This document shows, piece by piece, positions 45,812-52,545 of a stretch of DNA of 64,000 nt (within the stretch, counting starts at the first letter, position 1; each line of letters opens with the position of its first letter). Origin of the DNA: an uncultured archaeon (GTDB lineage: Archaea > Thermoplasmatota > Thermoplasmata > Thermoplasmatales > Thermoplasmataceae); assembly GCA_000965745.1 (NCBI GenBank), contig CP009479.1, positions 1,684,457 to 1,748,456 of the forward strand, in the 5' to 3' direction. Under the pieces are notes generated by a model that was given only the letters and a program-made list of their open reading frames with translations, did no database searches and had not been told where the DNA came from. Both the position numbers and the translations under genes were made by a program.

Positions 45812-45840
45812 CCTCCTATCTCAATTCGAAACAGACTGCC

Positions 45841-46824
45841 TCACTTCACAACTTTAGTCAACTTTTCGGGCTTGTCAGGGTTCAGGCCCATGCTGTTTGC
45901 TTTGTAGTACGCGAGTAGTTGTATCGGAATAGAATACCTTATTGGGGCAAACATACCTGGATCGTATGGAAGCTTTACCGTATCCATTTCTGCTGATCCC
46001 ATCGTAATGATGCTGCTCGTGTATTTTTTCATCTCTGAAATGACCGGTGAATAGCCATCATAGGCATCTCTCAGTATCATCACCGAGGTATCTGCATCAA
46101 GTGTCTGTATCGGGCCGTGCAGATATTCACGTATCTGGTACGCTTCCGTCAGAAGGTTGCCGGTTTCCCTGAATTTAAGTGCTCCTTCGAGTGCAGTGCC
46201 AAACATGTACCCATTTCCAAGAAACACTATTCGGCTTTTCAGGGCCCTGGAAAGGTGCTCATATTCTCCGGTGTGTGAAGTGGCATTATCTGCCCAGGAT
46301 GCTATTTCTGTAACATAACTCATCGGGTCCATGCCGTGAAGATGGCCCTGGATCAAGGCTACAGCTGTCAGCTGGGCAACATAACTCTTCGTTGCAGCTA
46401 TTGCAGTTTCACTGCCTGCAGATGTTAACACGGATATGTCTGCTTTATGGGCCAGTGAGCTATTTTCCTCATTCGTTATTCCGATCACCCTTGCACCGCA
46501 GACAGCAGAAAGGTTGAGTGCATTCAGTGCATCAGCACTTTCTCCAGATTGGCTCATAACAACTACTGCCACTTTCTTCTCCGGTTTTCCTGGAATGTAA
46601 TTTTCAAAATCAGGCGCCTTGACCAGTACTGCCGGCACATCCTCCTTCAGCAGGGATATTTGCAGAGAAAGGCCTGCATGATAGCTCGTGCCGCTGCCTG
46701 TTATGATCACATAATCGGAGCCAAGAAGGGCGTCTGCTGCTTCACCTGCTGATTTCCGCACGGATTCAACAGTTCTCAGTATGGATTTTCCATCCTGTTT
46801 TATTTCATCAAGCATAACAGACAT
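45841..46824 (-). CDS. Double SIS-domain protein, GlmS isomerase/NagB-II type
   Basis: A 327-residue sugar isomerase-like protein with two SIS domains. The first carries GSGTSYHAGLSLQ and MSQSGESADALNAL with sugar-phosphate-binding serines, and ETAIAATKSYVAQL completes the site. The second includes GNGYMFGTALEGALKFRET. The glutaminase domain of GlmS is absent, as in NagB-II glucosamine-6-phosphate deaminases and AgaS proteins. In this cluster it would convert GlcN-6-P from NagA to fructose-6-P and ammonia. A TATA-like attttaag is centred about 27 bases upstream of ATG 46824, so it probably has its own promoter. Confidence 0.83.
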   Translation of the reverse strand: MSVMLDEIKQDGKSILRTVESVRKSAGEAADALLGSDYVIITGSGTSYHAGLSLQISLLKEDVPAVLVKAPDFENYIPGKPEKKVAVVVMSQSGESADALNALNLSAVCGARVIGITNEENSSLAHKADISVLTSAGSETAIAATKSYVAQLTAVALIQGHLHGMDPMSYVTEIASWADNATSHTGEYEHLSRALKSRIVFLGNGYMFGTALEGALKFRETGNLLTEAYQIREYLHGPIQTLDADTSVMILRDAYDGYSPVISEMKKYTSSIITMGSAEMDTVKLPYDPGMFAPIRYSIPIQLLAYYKANSMGLNPDKPEKLTKVVK

Positions 46825-46886
46825 TGTTAGGCTTAACCCTCAAACAGCTTAAAATTTCACATTCGATCGGAAGCAATATTTCCGAT

Positions 46887-47999
46887 TCAGAGGTTCTTTA
46901 TTTCATTCAACAATTGAAAGTAGTTATCTCCAGGGAGAATTTTTCCGAGGACAGCAGGCTTTCCGCCACTTGCCTCAGTGTTGCCAATTCTGTTATGCAG
47001 GGTCTGGTTTGCGATAACAGCGAATCCGACACCTTCCCTTGCCTTGTCGTCTATGCCATGATCGCTGAATCTCTCAACCTTGACTGAAAACAGATCTGCG
47101 AGGTCTTTCATAAGTACCGGATTAAAGCTGCCTCCACCGCCTACGATTATTGTCCCAATCCTGTGTGGGATAAACCTGTCCATTTGGTCCTTGATGGATT
47201 CTGCCGTGAATCTGGTCAGGGTCCTGATCACATCTTTCTGCGGCACATCTTCTTCTGAAATCCTCTTCTGTACATAATCTTCTGTGAAATATTCCCTGCC
47301 AGTACTTTTTGGAGGACTTTTCCTGAAGTAATCATCGTCCAGGAGTTTCATGAGCAATGCTTCATTTATAGAGCCTCCCCCGGCAAACTCCCCATTCTCA
47401 TCATAATCGCGGCCGGTAAATTTCTTCATGAAGGTATCGATGAGCATATTTCCCGGCCCGGTGTCAAATGCAATTAATCTATCGCCAATGTATGTGATGT
47501 TGGAAATTCCACCTATGTTCAGAGTAACAGTTCCTTCCTCCCCGAACAATAGCTTGTCGGAAAGTGGAATGAGTGGCGCTCCATCACCACCCATGCTCAG
47601 GTCGGTTGTCCTGAAATCGAAAATAACCGTTTTCCGGGTTCTGGAGAAAATCTCAGAGGGCTCTCCGATCTGAAGTGTCCCTTTATCACGTTTGCCGAGT
47701 GATGGACCATGAAATACGGTATACCCGGAAAATGCCACAACATCATAATCCCAGTCGAGTATCCCGAGCGACTCTCCCACAAACCGGCCAAGGTACCAGT
47801 GGGCTTCGCTGAATTCCTCACTGGTCAACGGTTTCATGGTTGAAACTTTGAGCAGCATTTCCCTGAGTGAATCGCTGAATGGAAATTCAACATGCTGCAG
47901 CACCCTGACTCTAGTGGTCTCATCCCACCCGTTGATTTCCAGAAGCGAAATGCTCAATCCATCAGTGGATGTTCCGGTTACGACAGAGGCAAACTTCAA
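46887..47999 (-). CDS. anmK: Anhydro-N-acetylmuramic acid kinase AnmK
   Basis: A 370-residue AnmK-family kinase starting at TTG 47999. It shows VTGTSTDGLSI at the N-terminus, LNIGGISNITYI, AFDTGPGNMLIDTF and IVGGGGSFNP. The enzyme hydrolyses and phosphorylates 1,6-anhydroMurNAc, the product of lytic transglycosylases, to MurNAc-6-P, which is the substrate of MurQ encoded divergently 89 bases away. No other role is established for the family. A TATA-like tttttacat is centred about 26 bases upstream. Its presence implies that transglycosylase-generated bacterial fragments are among the nutrients. Confidence 0.92.
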   Translation of the reverse strand: MKFASVVTGTSTDGLSISLLEINGWDETTRVRVLQHVEFPFSDSLREMLLKVSTMKPLTSEEFSEAHWYLGRFVGESLGILDWDYDVVAFSGYTVFHGPSLGKRDKGTLQIGEPSEIFSRTRKTVIFDFRTTDLSMGGDGAPLIPLSDKLLFGEEGTVTLNIGGISNITYIGDRLIAFDTGPGNMLIDTFMKKFTGRDYDENGEFAGGGSINEALLMKLLDDDYFRKSPPKSTGREYFTEDYVQKRISEEDVPQKDVIRTLTRFTAESIKDQMDRFIPHRIGTIIVGGGGSFNPVLMKDLADLFSVKVERFSDHGIDDKAREGVGFAVIANQTLHNRIGNTEASGGKPAVLGKILPGDNYFQLLNEIKNL

Positions 48000-48051
48000 T
48001 GATCACAATATACGGCAGAATGTAAAAATGCTTTGAATAATCAATTCAGAT

Positions 48052-48060
48052 AAATTATTA
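48052..48060 (+). promoter_or_regulatory. TATA-like box of murQ
   Basis: The run aaattatta is centred about 33 bases before ATG 48089, predicting a leader of only a few bases; aggtaagg lies close before the ATG. Confidence 0.4.
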
Positions 48061-48088
48061 ATGCATAGTTAACCTCATAGGTAAGGAA

Positions 48089-48910
48089 ATGGAAGGCACA
48101 GAAGACAACAATACATTTTCGAGGAACATAGACCAATGGAATACGCCTGAAATTCTCAAGTTCATCCATCTATCAGACATCGATGCCTATGAAGCGGTTT
48201 CTGCAGCAATGGAACAGATAACGGAAGCAACGGAGAAGATAGTTGAAAGGCTTGATGATGGCGGAAGAGTCATCTATGCGGGAGCCGGGACAAGCGGAAG
48301 GCTGGCTGCTCAGGACGTCGCTGAACTCTGGCCAACATACGGTATAGGTTCGACACTCTTTGACTACATAATAGCCGGGGGCAGGGAGGCAATCAGCCAC
48401 TCAGTCGAAGGTGCAGAAGACAGCCTGCAGGAATCGGTTGACCTTTTGAAGCAGAAAGGTTTGGGGAAAAATGATGTTGTCTTCGGAATAACAGCTTCCG
48501 GAACTACCCCGTTTGTCTTATCTGCACTTGAATATGCCAGGTCGGTGGGCGCCCTGTCAGTCGGAATGACGAATAACAGGTGCAGGCCTGTTGAGGAGAT
48601 CGCAAAGATTGCAATAGTTCTGAACACCGGACCTGAGGTTATACAGGGGTCTACAAGGATGAAAGCTGGAACATCACAGAAAATGGTCCTGAGCATGATT
48701 TCCACAGCAGTTGCCATCAAGCTTGGCTACACCCACAGGAACACCATGTCCAACATGGGCGCATGGTACAACCAGAAGCTCCAGAGGAGGGCAGTGAAGA
48801 TGGTTGTCCAGGAGTTTGGCGTGAGTGAAGCAGATGCAAGGAAGCTGCTTGAAGACCACTCCTACAGGATCGCGGAGGTATTTTCGCTCCTAAGCAGAAA
48901 AAAGGGCTGA
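48089..48910 (+). CDS. murQ: N-acetylmuramic acid-6-phosphate etherase MurQ
   Basis: A 273-residue SIS-fold lyase. It opens with NIDQWNTPEILKFI, then has GAGTSGRLA (66-73), catalytic-position glutamates E79 and E110 (the same 31-residue spacing as the E83/E114 pair of E. coli MurQ), ITASGTTPFVLSAL and the diagnostic QGSTRMKAGTSQKMVLSM. It cleaves the D-lactyl ether of MurNAc-6-P to give GlcNAc-6-P and D-lactate. It is about 25 residues shorter than E. coli MurQ, mainly at the C-terminus. MurQ only makes sense where muramic acid is available, which in an archaeon points to bacterial murein. Confidence 0.94.
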   Translation: MEGTEDNNTFSRNIDQWNTPEILKFIHLSDIDAYEAVSAAMEQITEATEKIVERLDDGGRVIYAGAGTSGRLAAQDVAELWPTYGIGSTLFDYIIAGGREAISHSVEGAEDSLQESVDLLKQKGLGKNDVVFGITASGTTPFVLSALEYARSVGALSVGMTNNRCRPVEEIAKIAIVLNTGPEVIQGSTRMKAGTSQKMVLSMISTAVAIKLGYTHRNTMSNMGAWYNQKLQRRAVKMVVQEFGVSEADARKLLEDHSYRIAEVFSLLSRKKG

Positions 48911-48970
48911 AAGGAAGTTATGCGTGATACACACATCGAAAATACCGGTGCCCAAACGAATGCAGAATGA

Positions 48971-50077
48971 ATGGCGGCAAAAAACATGATTCTATCGTAT
49001 TGCTTCAGAGACTCGAACGGAGATATAATTGAGTCCTGCAACCAGACGTATCCTCTTCTTCCCGCCTCAAACATTAAGGTCGTCTCCGGCTATACGGCTT
49101 ACAGGATGCTCGGAAGAGACTTTGAGTTCAGGACCGATTTCTCCCTCCATGATAAAGATATGCTGATACACGGTGATCCAACGCCATTGCTGAGCAGGCA
49201 GAAGCTCAGGGAAATACTAGTGGCGTCCGGGTTAGACAGGAAAGACCTTGAAAGGGTGCTTTTCAAAGATGATATATTTGACGACAGGGAATTTGCGGAT
49301 GGCTGGAGTATAGAAGACATAGGCTTCTGCTACCAGGCCCGGGTTGTCCCTTTCTCAGTCGACGAGGGGTGCTACTGTAAAGAACAGGGTGGGTGTGATG
49401 GAAGTGCGCCCCTCCATGATGTCGCCAAACAATCGGTAAATGACCAGCTGGCAAATTTTGCCAGGGAGATATCCAGTATTGTTTCAGCGAACAACGAAAT
49501 AGAATACGGCCGGTTCACCCATAATTCCAGCAATCCTCATTTCGTTTACAGGGAGAGCCTGCTGGATATTCTAGACCACATTGAAGTTTACAGCTGCAAT
49601 TTTTCAATAGAGGTGCTTACAAAATATCTGTCCTACAGAAAGACTGGCAGGGGTTCATGGGAGGACTCTGCAGAAATAATATCGGATTACATGAAATCGC
49701 TGGGGCTGGATGCATCAGGCATAAGAATCGTCGACGGGTCCGGCCTTTCAAGGTCAAACCTGATGAGTACGGAATTTCTTTCAGATCTGGCACACAAAAT
49801 CATCGAGAATGGTGACAACGAATTCATGAAACTTCTGCCCTCTCCGGGAAGGGGAACATTGAGGGGCAGGCTGGACAAGCTTTCAAATTTAGGCCTGCAC
49901 GCCAAAACAGGCTCTCTCGAATATTGTGGAAGCCTGACAGGCTACCTGGAGAAGCCTGGAGTCTTTTTCAGCATAATCATAAACAACTCTCTGGAGAATG
50001 GGAAAAAGATCATAAACAAGATAGACAACCTCCTGGTGGATTTCCTTGGCAGAAACGGGATTCAATTGGAAGGTTAG
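48971..50077 (+). CDS. dacB: D-alanyl-D-alanine carboxypeptidase, PBP4/DacB type (S13)
   Basis: A 368-residue penicillin-binding-type peptidase. All three active-site motifs are present: S33-N-I-K36, S186-S-N188 and K312-T-G314. Other S13 features are LIHGDPTP, VDGSGLSRSNLMS and GRGTLRGRL. The N-terminus shows no signal peptide, unlike bacterial PBP4, which is periplasmic. It would therefore cleave terminal D-Ala from imported pentapeptides in the cytosol. A cysteine-rich insert (GCYCKEQGGC, 133-142) interrupts the usual domain and may bind metal. It converges with the amidotransferase gene, overlapping by four bases. Confidence 0.88.
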   Translation: MAAKNMILSYCFRDSNGDIIESCNQTYPLLPASNIKVVSGYTAYRMLGRDFEFRTDFSLHDKDMLIHGDPTPLLSRQKLREILVASGLDRKDLERVLFKDDIFDDREFADGWSIEDIGFCYQARVVPFSVDEGCYCKEQGGCDGSAPLHDVAKQSVNDQLANFAREISSIVSANNEIEYGRFTHNSSNPHFVYRESLLDILDHIEVYSCNFSIEVLTKYLSYRKTGRGSWEDSAEIISDYMKSLGLDASGIRIVDGSGLSRSNLMSTEFLSDLAHKIIENGDNEFMKLLPSPGRGTLRGRLDKLSNLGLHAKTGSLEYCGSLTGYLEKPGVFFSIIINNSLENGKKIINKIDNLLVDFLGRNGIQLEG

Positions 50078-50805
50078 GTTATTTCCACGAGCTCTCTCTG
50101 CTCAACCTTCTCTATTTTAACGTCATGCGGAAATCTGGAAGCCTTCAGCAGGCTCGATGAGACCACTCCCACCCAGCCTTCTTTCTCGACCCGGTACATC
50201 GTAACATATTCATTGTCAAACCTGCTGTCCCCGTAGTAAAAGAGCCTCCCCTTCCTGGTGACCTTGTCAACAGCAAGGACAAATATGTTGTTCGTTGTTT
50301 TTACAAAATCAAACCTTCCTGAATCCTCTAGGGTTTTTCGTATCTTTTCTTCAATATCTCCCTCCTGCCTCATCAGGTACTCAAGAAAGAACTCACTGTC
50401 CGGCTGATTGTCAAGATTACCTTCATTGAGGGCGCCGGCTATGTTCTCTTTCCTGTATGAGCCATTATGAACGAGATAGACGTCGTACTCAGTGTTGCTT
50501 CGGTGATGGGGGTGCGAGTCAAGCATTCCGACCGGTTCACCTGCGGCTGCCTTTCGTGCATGGACAACAAGTATCCCACTTTCGGGGAACTCAGGTTTTC
50601 TGCTGTTGAAAATAGGCTCCCGGTACCTTCTGAAATCTATTGAGTTTTGGTCCATAGCCACATATCCCCAGCCATCGTCGTGGGACGGGTCACCTTTTCT
50701 GTCTTCAGGGAACAGTGGATCATGCCTGCATACTTCTACAAGCGATTCAAAAACATCATTCGCATCAGATTTGAAATCCCCAAACATCGTAAACATTCTA
50801 CACAA
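50074..50805 (-). CDS. Class II glutamine amidotransferase domain protein, TTG start
   Basis: A 243-residue Ntn-type amidotransferase if started at TTG 50805, which directly precedes the TGT codon of the catalytic cysteine (CRMFTMFGD). Processing would leave an N-terminal Cys. Longer frames with ATGs up to 50901 exist but would bury the nucleophile and include the TATA-like box at 50841-50848. Further motifs: DDGWGYVAMD, VVHARKAA, LVHNGSYRKEN and VVSSSLLK near the end. Paralogue of 2452-3198. Its place among muropeptide genes suggests it could hydrolyse amides such as those of amidated stem peptides; this is speculative. Confidence 0.75.
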   Translation of the reverse strand: MCRMFTMFGDFKSDANDVFESLVEVCRHDPLFPEDRKGDPSHDDGWGYVAMDQNSIDFRRYREPIFNSRKPEFPESGILVVHARKAAAGEPVGMLDSHPHHRSNTEYDVYLVHNGSYRKENIAGALNEGNLDNQPDSEFFLEYLMRQEGDIEEKIRKTLEDSGRFDFVKTTNNIFVLAVDKVTRKGRLFYYGDSRFDNEYVTMYRVEKEGWVGVVSSSLLKASRFPHDVKIEKVEQRELVEIT

Positions 50806-50840
50806 TTCAGAGCGCCCGGTCTTGAGAAGCATTCCATTGG

Positions 50841-50848
50841 ATAAATAT
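50841..50848 (-). promoter_or_regulatory. TATA-like box of the amidotransferase gene
   Basis: Read on the minus strand, atatttat is centred about 39 bases before TTG 50805, predicting a leader of about 12 bases. It lies inside the longer alternative reading frame and therefore argues for the TTG start. Confidence 0.4.
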
Positions 50849-50884
50849 GATCCTGCCCGTGGTTGTTGTCTCATTCTGGAAATG

Positions 50885-50893
50885 AATATTAAT
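50885..50893 (+). promoter_or_regulatory. TATA-like box of the D-aminopeptidase gene
   Basis: The run aatattaat is centred about 26 bases before ATG 50914, as expected for a leaderless transcript. Confidence 0.5.
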
Positions 50894-50913
50894 GCAAACA
50901 CACATGATCAACA

Positions 50914-51735
50914 ATGAGGATACTGATCTCGGTTGATGCAGAGGGGCTTCAGGGCATAACGTTCGGTACGCAGGTTCTTCCCGGGATGCCCGATTATTAT
51001 CTGGCAAGAGAGACAATGGCACAGTCGGTAAACAGCGTGGGACGGGGAATTAGGTCAAGCGGTGTCGCCGAGAAGGTTACTGTTGTAGATTCACACGATG
51101 GAAGCAGGAATATACTTGCAGAATCACTCGACCCGGGAATTTCATTGATAACTGGGGGACCTAAGCCCTTGAGCATGGTCGAGGGAGCCAGGAAAACTGA
51201 TAAAATGTTCTTACTGGGTTATCACCCCAGGGCAGGAACTGAAGCCGGTGTACTTGACCACACCTATTCCACCAATGTTCACAGGCTCAGGATAAACGGG
51301 GAAGAAATGGGGGAGATTGGCCTGAGTGCCTCAGTTGCCGGCCATTTTGGAGTCCCCGTTACTTTGTTGGCAGGAGACAGGGCTGCGGTTGGGGAAGGTG
51401 AGAAGATTATCAATGACGCTGAATTTGTAGTCCTGAAAGATGGCATATCCAGGTACTCTGCAGAAACTTCAGTTCCAGTTGATGCCGAATCGATGCTGGA
51501 GAAATCTGCGCTTAAAGGTGCCAGGAGAAAGGGAACTCCTTTCGTCATTGATGGCAGCGTGGAAGTTTCATTAGAATTCCAGAACACGGGGATGGCGGAC
51601 AACTGCATGATGCTTCCCGGTACGGTCAGAAAGGACGGCTATACAGTACAGGCTGAAGCAAAGGATATCGTTGAGGCATACAGGATTTTCAGGGTGCTTG
51701 TATCGCTGTCATCATTTGATCATGGTGGTTATTGA
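50914..51735 (+). CDS. dppA: D-aminopeptidase DppA, M55 family
   Basis: A 273-residue M55 zinc peptidase. Zinc ligands match the Bacillus subtilis DppA pattern in identity and spacing: D8 and E10 (SVDAEG), H61 (SHDGSRN), H104 (GYHPRAG) and E134 (EEMGEIG). H116 lies where the family's catalytic His is expected. DppA removes N-terminal D-amino acids from short peptides such as D-Ala-D-Ala. No signal peptide, so cytosolic. In B. subtilis the gene belongs to an operon with the dipeptide importer and murein-peptide enzymes, a grouping echoed here. The symbol refers to the peptidase, not a binding protein. Confidence 0.92.
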   Translation: MRILISVDAEGLQGITFGTQVLPGMPDYYLARETMAQSVNSVGRGIRSSGVAEKVTVVDSHDGSRNILAESLDPGISLITGGPKPLSMVEGARKTDKMFLLGYHPRAGTEAGVLDHTYSTNVHRLRINGEEMGEIGLSASVAGHFGVPVTLLAGDRAAVGEGEKIINDAEFVVLKDGISRYSAETSVPVDAESMLEKSALKGARRKGTPFVIDGSVEVSLEFQNTGMADNCMMLPGTVRKDGYTVQAEAKDIVEAYRIFRVLVSLSSFDHGGY

Positions 51736-51747
51736 AGGGAGCCGACA

Positions 51748-52464
51748 TCAATATGGCAGGCTGATCCTTGTGGATCTGTCGATTCTGCCTATTTTTTCAA
51801 ATATTTTCAAAAGAAGCTGTGAATATTCACTACCATCAGACAGATCACTGTAGGTAACTCCGCCGTTGTGGAGGTTCGCATGGATTATCGTGTTGTTCCC
51901 AAGATAGAGGCCAACGTGTCCTTCAAAGAAGACAAGGTCGCCTGATTCAGCGTCTTCAAACGAGTCGACTGTTAATGAATTATCCCTCTGCCAACCCGCA
52001 TTTCTCGGAATTTCAATCCCATTGAACCTGAAAAGCCTCTGCGTGAAGCCTGAGCAGTCATAGCCCAGATCGGACGTGCCTCCCCAGAGGTATGGGACTG
52101 TCAGGAACTCATGGGCAGACTCTGAAGGTTCAAGCCTTTCTTCAAGTTTCATCAGCAGGTTTTCGGGGATATCATGTTCGGAAATATCATCATCGTTGAC
52201 ACAGGACCCGAATGAAAAGATCATTCTCGTTGAGCGATAATTTCTCCTAATCCTGTAATTTTTCTTTCTGCCTTCCGATACCAGGGTTCTGAGGACGTAT
52301 CCTTTCAGCTTGTCCGCCCCTTCCACGTAAAGGTAATCATCGGATTCTGAAATCACCTTGACTTCTTCGCCGAATATTAGCTGAGAGTCCCTTTCACTGT
52401 GAAAGTCTGCCCCGACCCTGACATCTGCAACGCTGAAGGAAATGTATGACATGCCTGCGGTCAT
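51748..52464 (-). CDS. NlpC/P60 endopeptidase, YkfC-like
   Basis: A 238-residue cysteine peptidase. The N-terminal 120 residues resemble bacterial SH3 domains (LIFGEEVKVISESDDYLYVEGAD). The NlpC/P60 domain has YLWGGTSDLGYDCSGF with Cys137, EGHVGLYLG with His183 and IIHANL with His195. In Bacillus, YkfC with this architecture splits gamma-D-Glu from the diamino acid in murein peptides after removal of the sugar. No signal peptide is visible, implying cytosolic action. Translation could begin at ATG 52464 or ATG 52452. It converges with the dppA peptidase gene, 12 bases apart. Confidence 0.9.
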   Translation of the reverse strand: MTAGMSYISFSVADVRVGADFHSERDSQLIFGEEVKVISESDDYLYVEGADKLKGYVLRTLVSEGRKKNYRIRRNYRSTRMIFSFGSCVNDDDISEHDIPENLLMKLEERLEPSESAHEFLTVPYLWGGTSDLGYDCSGFTQRLFRFNGIEIPRNAGWQRDNSLTVDSFEDAESGDLVFFEGHVGLYLGNNTIIHANLHNGGVTYSDLSDGSEYSQLLLKIFEKIGRIDRSTRISLPY

Positions 52465-52516
52465 TCTCAGGACGCCTTAAAAGCTTTTTACCCGATTCTT
52501 CACTCTCCTGATGCAA

Positions 52517-52525
52517 CTTAAATAA
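52517..52525 (+). promoter_or_regulatory. TATA-like box of lysA
   Basis: The run cttaaataa is centred about 25 bases before ATG 52546, as expected for a leaderless transcript. Confidence 0.5.
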
Positions 52526-52545
52526 GATGGCAAAGATACTGTGGC

